Shown here: positions 1-6,919 of the stretch, piece after piece
Position numbering within the stretch: position 1 is the first letter of the stretch
How the letters are laid out: the number at the start of each line of letters is the position of its first letter
Origin: a bacterium
GTDB taxonomy: Bacteria > Spirochaetota > Spirochaetia > JABEVK01
Length of the DNA: 10,923 bases
Direction: 5' to 3'
NCBI GenBank assembly: GCA_021781625.1
Contig: JAJXWL010000043.1
Coordinates: forward strand, 1 to 10,923
The notes under the pieces: generated by a model
Database searches by the model: none
The model's input: only the letters and a program-made list of their open reading frames with translations
What the model was told of the DNA's origin: nothing
Translations under genes and position numbers: made by a program

Positions 1-13
1 AGTCCGAGATTGG

Positions 14-964
14 ATGTCCTTGCTCCGGTTACTTTTGCTCAGACTTAGGGAGCTTTTTCCAGGTGTTTCTTTGGCAACGTTCCTTTGTCGTAATGACGGA
101 AAACGATGGCCCTTGGTGACAGGAACGGGACGCTTTCCGTCTGAAGGAGCCCCCGATCTTTTACCCTTTGTTCAAGAAGAGGAAGTGGCTTTAATTCTGA
201 AAGCTTGGGATCATCATGAGTTACAAGAAACAGAAAGGGCACTGGCCTTATACTTTGAAACACATGGAGGCCAAGGTTTTCTCTTCTTCTGGGAAATTCC
301 TTTGTCATGGGGAAAATACGAACGAGGAGTCTCTCGCCTTATCTTACAAAATTTTCGGGCAGCTCTGGATAACTTAACCCTTATTCAAGATCTTGAAGAG
401 AAAAATGATGAGCTAGTTTCGGTGGGGTCTCCGACAGTCTTAGGTCCCTTTTCTTCGGTTGCCAATGGCTTAGATGTTTTGAGGTTTTTAACAACAGGAT
501 CAACTGCTGGACCAGGTCAAGGGGAAGTTAGCCTGAGGTATAGTCGTCTTTCTGAGGCCTTATCTCGTGTCATCCGCTTCGTGGGACATCAAACTCCGGC
601 TGATACCTGCGATTTTGCCCTATTACTCCGCTCTTGTGTTGAAGCCGACTGGGAGTTTTGGGCTGTTCCGGTTCGCCTCCGTCTTAGCGAGGTTTTCTCT
701 TGGGCCATTTTGGTAGTCGATATCATTGGAGCTGCTGAATTAGACACCCCGCGACGCAGTGGACGTAGCCCAGGTATTCTTCGCTTATCAGATGACCCTC
801 GTGAGTTGCGCTTGGAGTCCCCCTTTCCCGTCAAACCTTTGTATCAAACGGAATGGAAAGCCATCGCCGAACAACTGGGGGGGGCCTTTGTTGTTGAAAC
901 ACAACAAAGTGAAAGGTCAGTATGGAAACTAACCTTAGCCCCACGGCCCCCTCAGCTCAGTTAA
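14..964 (+). CDS. GAF-like protein with degenerate histidine-kinase-type C-terminus (5' end may lie upstream)
   Basis: Unrecognised as a named gene. Residues 1-120 read like a GAF sensor fold: an amphipathic start ([17 protein letters not shown]), alternating strands, and a closing helix ([27 protein letters not shown], about 108-134) of the kind that links GAF domains to output modules. Residues 172-190 ([17 protein letters not shown]) resemble a dimerisation helix with no obvious phospho-acceptor His. Residues 200-310 follow the outline of an HATPase_c domain: [26 protein letters not shown] sits where the N box would be, and [11 protein letters not shown]...WKLTLAP resembles the end of the domain. 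The N-box Asn and the DxGxG ATP-lid motif are absent, so catalysis is unlikely. This is inferred from motif shape, not a search. The ATG at 14 is the first in frame, but the four preceding codons are open and there is no strong Shine-Dalgarno, so the protein may begin before the window. It converges on hisF, and the two stop codons share TTAA. Confidence 0.65.
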   Translation: MSLLRLLLLRLRELFPGVSLATFLCRNDGKRWPLVTGTGRFPSEGAPDLLPFVQEEEVALILKAWDHHELQETERALALYFETHGGQGFLFFWEIPLSWGKYERGVSRLILQNFRAALDNLTLIQDLEEKNDELVSVGSPTVLGPFSSVANGLDVLRFLTTGSTAGPGQGEVSLRYSRLSEALSRVIRFVGHQTPADTCDFALLLRSCVEADWEFWAVPVRLRLSEVFSWAILVVDIIGAAELDTPRRSGRSPGILRLSDDPRELRLESPFPVKPLYQTEWKAIAEQLGGAFVVETQQSERSVWKLTLAPRPPQLS

Positions 965-1728
965 GCTTCCCGTACTGGGGTGTTGTGTTCTCGCAAGTAG
1001 TCTTTGATTTGCCGAACGGTATAGGTCCCGTAATGCACCATAGACGCCACTAAGGCCGCATCTGCTTGACCTTCCTGCAAGACCTCTCGCAAGTGTTCTG
1101 GAGTACCGGCACCCCCCGAGGCAACGACTGGGATACTGACCCGAGACGAGATTAAACGAGTTAAGGGGAGTTCGTAGCCAGCTTTCGTTCCATCGGCATC
1201 AATGGAATTGAGAACAATTTCTCCGGCCCCTAAACTTTGAGCTCGTAAGGCCCATTCCAGTGCATCCCAGTCAGTCGGAGTACGACCCCCGTTGATGACG
1301 ACACGATACCCCGAGGGGAGTTGAGGGTCTGCTAGAGCATCCATACCAAGGACAACGCTTTGACTGCCATAGAGACGAGCCGCTTCACGGATAAGTTCTG
1401 GATTTTTGACAGCTGGAGAATTGAGGCTGACCTTTTCTGCCCCGGCATTGATCACTTTTCGGATATCTTCTGTTGTGGCTAAGCCACCACCCACGCAGAA
1501 GGGAATAAAAATCTTTTCGGCGACACGGGCGACAACATCCAGCATGATGCCACGCTTTTCTGCACTAGCTGTGATATCGTAAAAAACCAATTCATCAACC
1601 CCTTGCCGGTAATACGCTTCCGCCATGGCCACGGGGTCTCCTAAGTCGACATTGTCTTGAAACTTAATCCCTTTGGTGGTTTTCCCTTCTTTCACATCCA
1701 AGCAGATGATGACACGTTTTTTCAGCAT
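961..1728 (-). CDS. hisF: Imidazole glycerol phosphate synthase, cyclase subunit HisF
   Basis: The cyclase half of IGP synthase. It uses ammonia from HisH to convert PRFAR to imidazole glycerol phosphate and AICAR, the fifth step of histidine synthesis and a link to purine synthesis; cytosolic (beta/alpha)8 barrel. With the start chosen here it has 255 residues, the usual family length. The two catalytic aspartates fall where expected: D11 in RVIICLDV and D130 in VVLGMDA. Phosphate-binding segments VGGGL (79-83), SIDADGTK and VASGGAG are intact. The longer open frame from 1773 is rejected because family members begin with MLxKRVIxCLDV and because a good ribosome-binding site (GGAGG, 1734-1738) sits 5 nt before the ATG at 1726-1728. 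That ATG overlaps the hisH stop by one base (TAATG), so it is probably coupled to hisH. It is the last gene of the minus-strand operon. Confidence 0.96.
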   Translation of the reverse strand: MLKKRVIICLDVKEGKTTKGIKFQDNVDLGDPVAMAEAYYRQGVDELVFYDITASAEKRGIMLDVVARVAEKIFIPFCVGGGLATTEDIRKVINAGAEKVSLNSPAVKNPELIREAARLYGSQSVVLGMDALADPQLPSGYRVVINGGRTPTDWDALEWALRAQSLGAGEIVLNSIDADGTKAGYELPLTRLISSRVSIPVVASGGAGTPEHLREVLQEGQADAALVASMVHYGTYTVRQIKDYLREHNTPVREA

Positions 1729-2369
1729 TAGGGCCTCCATTGAAAGAAATTGGCGACCAGTTTGAGACCCCATTCGCCGGATTTCTCGGGGTGAAATTGC
1801 CAGGCGGCTAGGGCATCTTTGACAAAACCAGTGGTGAACTCTTTGCCGTACTCCGTGCGTCCCAAGATGGTGGAGCGTTCAGTGACTTCGGTGTAATAGG
1901 AATGAACAAAGTAAAAGTCTGTCCCAGAGGGAATACCCAGAAGGAGGGGGTGGGAGGGGTTAGGAAAGTGAACGGCATTCCAGCCCATATGAGGAACTTT
2001 GAGCGTACCCAAGGAACTATGGCCGTCCAGTCGATGGCAGGCGCCTTGGACGAGGCCTAAACAGCGGGTTGGCTCGGTTTGACCTAAAACAGTTTCGTCA
2101 CTCGACTCTAATACAATCTGACTTCCTACGCATATTCCTAGAATAGGTCGGCCACGTTGAAAAAATTGCACTAAAAGCTCATCTAAGCCTCTTTCTTTTA
2201 AGTTTTGCATGCTGGTTGCCGCGTGTCCGTCTCCGGGAAAAACTAATCGATCGGCCTTCTCGAGTTCACGGGGGTTATCCGAAACAAAAGCATCTAACCC
2301 CAAATGTTTGAGTGCCAAGTCAACGCTTCGCAGGTTGCCGGCATTGTAGTCGATGATCCCTACTTTCAT
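1728..2369 (-). CDS. hisH: Imidazole glycerol phosphate synthase, glutaminase subunit HisH
   Basis: The class I glutamine amidotransferase half of IGP synthase, which hydrolyses glutamine and channels ammonia into HisF. 213 residues, a normal length. It starts [16 protein letters not shown], typical of the family. The triad is complete: C80 in GICVGSQ, H193 and E195 in [15 protein letters not shown] (124-131) and FVHSYY (154-159) are further family signatures. Two departures are visible: the nucleophile elbow reads GICVGSQ rather than the common GICLGMQ, and the oxyanion-strand motif usually PGVG reads PGDG (45-48). The ATG overlaps the stop of the upstream lipoprotein gene by 4 nt (ATGA). 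An AAAGGA ribosome-binding site lies 5 nt upstream, inside that gene. Its stop overlaps the hisF start. Confidence 0.96.
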   Translation of the reverse strand: MKVGIIDYNAGNLRSVDLALKHLGLDAFVSDNPRELEKADRLVFPGDGHAATSMQNLKERGLDELLVQFFQRGRPILGICVGSQIVLESSDETVLGQTEPTRCLGLVQGACHRLDGHSSLGTLKVPHMGWNAVHFPNPSHPLLLGIPSGTDFYFVHSYYTEVTERSTILGRTEYGKEFTTGFVKDALAAWQFHPEKSGEWGLKLVANFFQWRP

Positions 2370-3247
2370 GGTGTTCCTTTCTTGGCAGTTAACTTATTCA
2401 CAAACTGTTCCACCACAGTATACGGTACCGTTACAGGAGTCCCCCAGACGCTATGGTCTTGGACCGACCAGGTTACCTTGTTCAAGAAACTTAACAGGGG
2501 GTTGGGGGCTTCAGACACGCCCAAGCGCTGGGAAGCTGTCCATAGTTTCAATAAGAACAAAGAGCCCTCAGCTGCCTGTTTGTCCTTAAACTGAAGCTCA
2601 AGAGGTCCTGACCAGTCATTTTCTTCGGCCTTTAAACGAAGAATGAGCTTTTCGATGGGGAAAAGACGAGCTCCTTTTTCACCAAATAAAAGTTTTGCCG
2701 GCTCTTGGACCTCAAGATAAAGGCCGCTTCCGTGAACTTGAGGCCAGGGAACTTGCCGAAAAACTTCTGGTGACCAAGTAGCACGTTCTGGAGTAAAGGA
2801 TTCGGAAGAGGCTGCCACTAAACCGTCTTCAGGGAGAAAAACCCAGAGTCCAACTTTTTGATCAAACCACTGGGGAACTGTTTTCTTTTCTTGTACCCAA
2901 TGAGGTTTCGTATCTAAAACCAAGCCAACAAGTCCCTTGGGATAATCCCCCTGGGCGATGAGGACCCAGCTTTGAGGGTGAAGTCCTGCAAGATGAACGG
3001 AAAACCAAAGCGATTGGGCTCGGTTGACGACATCTTTGAGGCTTTCATTTTGAGCAAGAGCTTCCTTCAAACGAGGTGAAGCGGCCAGCTGGAGCCGACC
3101 CCAAAGTGGGGATGCCCTTAAATAGCCAGCCGGATAAGCGGGACTTTGTCCTGCAGGCGGAACTGTAGCACACGAAGCAAAAAGTACCGTAAGAAAGACA
3201 AGCGTTCTGGAAAAGAAACGACTTATGCCTTTTTGAGTACGAACCAC
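2366..3247 (-). CDS. Predicted lipoprotein of unknown function
   Basis: I do not recognise this 293-residue protein. The N-terminus is basic (MVRTQKGISRFFSR), followed by a short hydrophobic core and LFASC with Cys at residue 26. This is a plausible lipobox of the relaxed type used by spirochaetes, so a lipid-anchored envelope protein is likely. The rest is soluble and strand-rich, including a stretch about 85-155 with a regular pattern (WVLIAQGDYPKGLVG, then W near 117, WVFLPEDGLVAASSESF) and no catalytic motif that I can name. The start is GTG at 3245-3247, supported by GAGGAG at 3253-3258, 5 nt upstream. The first 25 nt overlap the 3' end of ileS and the stop overlaps the hisH ATG, so it is locked between the two as part of one transcript. 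A functional link to either neighbour is not shown. Confidence 0.85.
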   Translation of the reverse strand: MVRTQKGISRFFSRTLVFLTVLFASCATVPPAGQSPAYPAGYLRASPLWGRLQLAASPRLKEALAQNESLKDVVNRAQSLWFSVHLAGLHPQSWVLIAQGDYPKGLVGLVLDTKPHWVQEKKTVPQWFDQKVGLWVFLPEDGLVAASSESFTPERATWSPEVFRQVPWPQVHGSGLYLEVQEPAKLLFGEKGARLFPIEKLILRLKAEENDWSGPLELQFKDKQAAEGSLFLLKLWTASQRLGVSEAPNPLLSFLNKVTWSVQDHSVWGTPVTVPYTVVEQFVNKLTAKKGTP

Positions 3248-6200
3248 AGCTTCTCCTCGTCGCTTTGTGTCTCAATCGCTCCTTCTAGGGCCTGGTCACT
3301 CCAGGTCCAAGAGGCCGTCAGGGTTTCTTGTGTCAGATAATCGGCAAAAATTTTCAAAGCGTCTTGAATAACCTTACTGCCTCCCAGTGTGAGGTGAATC
3401 CGATCTGAGACGTCAAGGCCGGCCTCTTTTCGAGCATTCTGAATCGCACGAATGAGGTCGCGGACATGACCTTCACCCTTCAGTTCGGGGGTCACCTCGG
3501 CGTCTAACGCTAAAGTGAGGTTCCCTTCATTGATCACTTTAAGGTTCGCTTTTTCTTTTCGAATCACCAAAATTGACTCTTGAGTAATTTCTAAGGATTT
3601 TCCTTCCATCTCCCATTGAAAAGTGCCTCCCGCCAGTAAGGATAAAATTTGTTCCGGCGAGAGAGTTTCGATTTTGGCAGAAACAGGCTTCATTGCTGAA
3701 CCTAAAGTTTTTCCCAAAACTTTAAAGTTTGCTTTGGCGGAGTACTCCACCAAATTTTCTTCATTAGCTTGGAAAAGGACTTCTTTCACATTGAGTTCTT
3801 CGCGAATCAGGTCTTCCATCTCTTTGAGAATCGCTTTGACCTTTTCGTCACGAGTGACTAAATGTACTGCTTTCAAGGGTTGGCGATTTTTGAGGTTATG
3901 CGTGTTGCGAAGTGCCCGACCCAAAGAAACAGCTTGACGAGAAATGGCCATTTTCGCTTCCAGTTCCGGTCGGCGACGAGCTGTTTCTGCTTGGGGCCAA
4001 TCCGCCAAATGGACAGATTCAGGATCGTTCGGGGATTTGAGGTTTTGCCAGATTTCTTCGGACGTGAAGGGGATCAAGGGAGCAAAGAGCATGGTAAAGC
4101 GTTTGAGGACGCGGTAAAGCGTTTCGTAGGCTTCGGCTTTATCTGTATCGCTTTGACTTTTCCAAAAGCGGCGGCGAGAGCGGCGAATATACCAGTTATT
4201 TAAGAGGTCTAAGAAGGCTACTAAGGCCTCGGCCGCTTTGGTGACTTCGTACCGGTCCAACTCCAGGGTGACGGCTTCGGTCAGCTTTTCGAGTTCAGAA
4301 AGTATCCAACCGTCTAAGGGGTTCGCAGGGTTCTCGAAATGTCCTGTTGGTTGAGCTTGGTCAATATTCGCGTAAGTTACAAAAAAACTATAGGCGTTCC
4401 AAAGGGGAAGCAAGATTTCTCTAAGAACATCGCGAACTCCCTCGTCCGAATACCGAAGATCATCGGCCTTGGTGACCCCTGACAGCATGAGGAAGAGCCT
4501 CAGGGCATCGGCGCCAAATTGTTCCATGACCAAGGCGGGGTCCGTATAATTTCGCAAGGATTTCGACATCTTCTTGCCATCGGTTGCCAGAACAAGACCT
4601 GAGACTACACAATTTTGAAAGGCTGGACGATCAAAAAGACCTGCCGCCAAAATGGTCAAGGTGTAAAACCAACCTCGAGTTTGGTCGAGACCTTCATTGA
4701 TAAAATCGGCGGGAAAGTGTTTTTCGAATTTTTCTTTATTTTCAAAGGGGTAATGAACTTGGCCGTAGGGCATGGCTCCCGATTCAAACCAACAATCCAG
4801 AACTTCGGGAATTCTGTGCATAGTTCCTTGGCCACACTGACACGGCCACGTGATACCATCCACAAAATTCTTGTGCAAGTCTTCTGGCCGTTGACCGGAA
4901 AGCTGTTCGAGTTCCTGTCGGCTTCCTACACAGTGGATTTGATCACAGGAATCACAACGCCAAATCGGCAGGGGGTTACCCCAGTACCTATTACGGCTCA
5001 CGGCCCAATCCCGAGCGTTTTCTAACCATTTGCCAAAGCGACCGTTTTGGATATGCGACGGAACCCAATTGATTTGGGCATTAGCCGCCAGCATTTTGTC
5101 TTTAATTGCGGTGACTTTGACAAACCAGCTGGATATAGCCCGATAAATGAGGGGACTAGAACAGCGCCAGCAATGAGGGTAGGCGTGAAGAATTTGTTCA
5201 CGTTTGACCAGTTTGCCTTCAGCCTTGAGCCTTTCCATAATTGGCTTGTCTGCGTCTTTGACAAACAGACCCTGAAAATCCGGTACCTCGGCGGTAAAGC
5301 GTCCTTCGGCATCTATCGGGACTACCGTTGTAATGCCCGAACCTTGTAAAATTCGGTAGTCATCTTCACCAAATCCTGGGGCTGTATGAACGATTCCCGT
5401 CCCATCCGAGTCGGTGACGTGATCCCCAACAAACGTTCTGAAGGCACCGGGATTATCTTTAAAGTAAGGAAACAGGGGTTCATAATAAATGTCACCGAGT
5501 TCTTTTCCAGGTTTTCGCCAAAGGATCTCTACCTCTTCAGGATTCTTGTAATAGGCTCCTAAGCGGCTTTCTGCCAGAATGAACTCTTCTTCTCCGTCAC
5601 GAACTCGGACGTACTGAATATTCGGCCCTAACGATAACGCTAAGTTAGAAGGGAGAGTCCAAGGAGTGGTGGTCCAGGCTAAGAAGTAGGCCTTGGGGTC
5701 GTCTCTCAGGCGAAATTTGACGGTGATTGCGGGGTCATGGACGTCTTTGTAGCCCCCTAAGTTTAACTCATGATTCGATAAAACCGTGGAGCAACGAGGG
5801 CAATAGGGCAGGATGTAATACCCTTCATAGAGTAAACCTTTTTCCCAAAGGCTTTTCATGACCCACCAGATGGTCTCCATATAGTCGGTGTCCATGGTCT
5901 TATAGTCATGATCAAAATCTACCCAGCGGCCAGCCCGCGACATGATGGTGCGCCACTCTTTAACATAACGCAGAACCGAAGCTCGGCAAGCTTCAAGAAA
6001 TTGAACTTCCCCATAGCGTTCAATATCTGTTTTGGAGTTCAGCCCCAATTCTTTTTCAATCAAATTTTCTACAGGCAAACCATGGCAATCCCAGCCAAAC
6101 CGACGTTCAACCAGTTTGCCTTTCATAGTTTGAAAGCGTGGAATGACGTCTTTGATGGTTCCAGGTACAAAATGTCCAAAATGCGGCAACCCTGTGGCAA

Positions 6201-6345
6201 AGGGAGGTCCGTCATAGAAAACAAATTCCTCGGCTCCTTTTCTTTGAGTGATCGAGCGCTCAAAGATCTTTTTTTCGTTCCAAAATTGAAGAATTTTTTC
6301 TTCCATTTGGGGAAAATCGACTTTCGGATCGACGCTTTTGTACAC
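3223..6345 (-). CDS. ileS: Isoleucyl-tRNA synthetase, type 2 (eukaryote-like)
   Basis: Class Ia synthetase charging tRNA-Ile in the cytosol. 1040 residues from the start chosen. The HIGH-type signature is HFGH in GPPFATGLPHFGH (residues 55-58) and KMSKS is at 592-596. The CP1 editing domain occupies about 190-410, with the Thr-rich WTTTPWTLPSN (224-234) and GTGIVHTAPGFGEDD. Cysteine pairs occur at CPRC (182-185), CWRC (392-395), CDSC (464-467) and CQC (502-504), likely zinc sites. After the helical anticodon-binding domain comes a long C-terminal region rather than the short zinc-finger tail of E. coli-type IleRS. The length, the ATGLPHFGH form and this tail place it in the type-2 group also found in eukaryotes, Chlamydia, Borrelia and Thermus. 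The frame is open to a TTG at 6372, but VYKSVDPKVDFPQMEE is the family N-terminus and AGGGAG (6352-6357) is 6 nt before the GTG at 6345. It heads a four-gene operon. Confidence 0.97.
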   Translation of the reverse strand: MYKSVDPKVDFPQMEEKILQFWNEKKIFERSITQRKGAEEFVFYDGPPFATGLPHFGHFVPGTIKDVIPRFQTMKGKLVERRFGWDCHGLPVENLIEKELGLNSKTDIERYGEVQFLEACRASVLRYVKEWRTIMSRAGRWVDFDHDYKTMDTDYMETIWWVMKSLWEKGLLYEGYYILPYCPRCSTVLSNHELNLGGYKDVHDPAITVKFRLRDDPKAYFLAWTTTPWTLPSNLALSLGPNIQYVRVRDGEEEFILAESRLGAYYKNPEEVEILWRKPGKELGDIYYEPLFPYFKDNPGAFRTFVGDHVTDSDGTGIVHTAPGFGEDDYRILQGSGITTVVPIDAEGRFTAEVPDFQGLFVKDADKPIMERLKAEGKLVKREQILHAYPHCWRCSSPLIYRAISSWFVKVTAIKDKMLAANAQINWVPSHIQNGRFGKWLENARDWAVSRNRYWGNPLPIWRCDSCDQIHCVGSRQELEQLSGQRPEDLHKNFVDGITWPCQCGQGTMHRIPEVLDCWFESGAMPYGQVHYPFENKEKFEKHFPADFINEGLDQTRGWFYTLTILAAGLFDRPAFQNCVVSGLVLATDGKKMSKSLRNYTDPALVMEQFGADALRLFLMLSGVTKADDLRYSDEGVRDVLREILLPLWNAYSFFVTYANIDQAQPTGHFENPANPLDGWILSELEKLTEAVTLELDRYEVTKAAEALVAFLDLLNNWYIRRSRRRFWKSQSDTDKAEAYETLYRVLKRFTMLFAPLIPFTSEEIWQNLKSPNDPESVHLADWPQAETARRRPELEAKMAISRQAVSLGRALRNTHNLKNRQPLKAVHLVTRDEKVKAILKEMEDLIREELNVKEVLFQANEENLVEYSAKANFKVLGKTLGSAMKPVSAKIETLSPEQILSLLAGGTFQWEMEGKSLEITQESILVIRKEKANLKVINEGNLTLALDAEVTPELKGEGHVRDLIRAIQNARKEAGLDVSDRIHLTLGGSKVIQDALKIFADYLTQETLTASWTWSDQALEGAIETQSDEEKLWFVLKKA

Positions 6346-6351
6346 CAGAAT

Positions 6352-6357
6352 CTCCCT
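6352..6357 (-). promoter_or_regulatory. ribosome-binding site of ileS
   Basis: On the minus strand AGGGAG ends 6 nt before the GTG at 6345-6343. It decides in favour of GTG over the in-frame TTG at 6372, which has no comparable site and would lie almost at the predicted transcription start. Confidence 0.75.
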
Positions 6358-6383
6358 GCTTTGATATTTCAAGTATTCTGGAA

Positions 6384-6413
6384 ATTAAACGTTGAAATGG
6401 CCCCACCTGTCAA
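6384..6413 (-). promoter_or_regulatory. sigma70-type promoter of the ileS operon
   Basis: On the minus strand a perfect -35 box TTGACA (6413-6408) is followed by an 18-nt spacer and the -10 box TTTAAT (6389-6384, 5 of 6 consensus bases). Transcription would begin near 6377, giving a leader of roughly 32 nt before the GTG of ileS. That is too short for a T-box, so no tRNA-sensing leader is expected. Assigned by eye from consensus match and spacing. Confidence 0.6.
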
Positions 6414-6442
6414 CGTTACTGGCTTGCCCAACCTTCCCCGAG

Positions 6443-6453
6443 TATGCTATTCC
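6443..6453 (+). promoter_or_regulatory. possible -10 region for the phosphatase-channel operon
   Basis: TATGCTATTCC contains either TATGCT or an extended -10 (TGcTATTCC); TTGCCC at 6424-6429 is a poor -35 about 18 nt before the latter. Transcription would start within a few bases of the GTG at 6461, implying a very short leader. Weak consensus, so this is only a candidate. Confidence 0.22.
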
Positions 6454-6460
6454 GCAGAAC

Positions 6461-6919
6461 GTGAAAGTACTCTTTGTTTGCTTAGGAAATATCTGCCGAT
6501 CGCCCCTGGCTGAAGCCTTGTTTCGTGAAAGTGCTGAACGTGAAGGCGTCCAGGTTGAGGTAGATTCGGCAGGAACGGGGTCCTGGCATTTAGGGGCCCC
6601 GGCAGATGAACGGTCTCGAGCTACAGCGGCGCGACGTGGACTTGTGCTTTCGCACAGAGCCCGTCAGGTTCGTGCGACAGATTTTGAAGATTTTGATTAT
6701 CTTATTGCTATGGATCAAGATAACTTTCTTCACTTAAAAAAGTTAGCCGCTAACGAGGCTCAAAGGAAAAAAGTACATTTATTTCGTGAGTGGGACCCTG
6801 CCGGGACTGGAGATGTTCCTGACCCCTATTATGGAACAGAAGAAGATTTTGAGATGGTAGCACACCTGTGTGAACGCTCAGCCCAGGGACTTTTGGCAGA
6901 GCTGAGGGACCAGAAATGA
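6461..6919 (+). CDS. Low-molecular-weight protein tyrosine phosphatase
   Basis: Cytosolic phosphatase of the LMW-PTP/ArsC-like fold, acting on phosphotyrosine in proteins or related phosphoesters; the substrate here is unknown. With the start chosen it has 152 residues, normal for the family. The phosphate loop C-X5-R-S is CLGNICRS at C7-S14, followed by PLAEALFR. The general acid is D121 in DPYYG near the C-terminus, and DSAGTGSWHLGAPAD (35-49) is typical. The reading frame opens at a TTG at 6392, but family members begin MKVLFVCLGNICRSP, which matches GTG at 6461. There is no good ribosome-binding site before that GTG, so a leaderless or near-leaderless message is possible. It is divergent from ileS and its stop overlaps the channel gene start (ATGA). 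Bacterial LMW-PTPs often accompany polysaccharide export kinases, but no such gene is visible here. Confidence 0.93.
   Translation: MKVLFVCLGNICRSPLAEALFRESAEREGVQVEVDSAGTGSWHLGAPADERSRATAARRGLVLSHRARQVRATDFEDFDYLIAMDQDNFLHLKKLAANEAQRKKVHLFREWDPAGTGDVPDPYYGTEEDFEMVAHLCERSAQGLLAELRDQK

Noticed and set aside
4092..4133. Direct repeat GGTAAAGCGTTT, with a related copy near 5292
   Set aside because: Lies in ileS codons for LYRVLKRF and similar; short, irregular and explained by chance codon choice.
4615..5025. A 136-codon plus-strand open frame inside ileS
   Set aside because: Antisense shadow of the conserved zinc-site and catalytic region of ileS; no independent coding signal.
6345..6413. Possible T-box or other riboswitch leader for ileS
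   Set aside because: The predicted leader is only about 32 nt, far too short for a T-box, and no paired stems are evident.
5908..6513. A 201-codon open frame on the plus strand, opposite the start of ileS
   Set aside because: It runs antisense to the conserved HIGH-motif region of ileS and its residue make-up (many Phe, Lys, Asn) looks like the reverse complement of coding sequence. No ribosome-binding site or family motif is visible.
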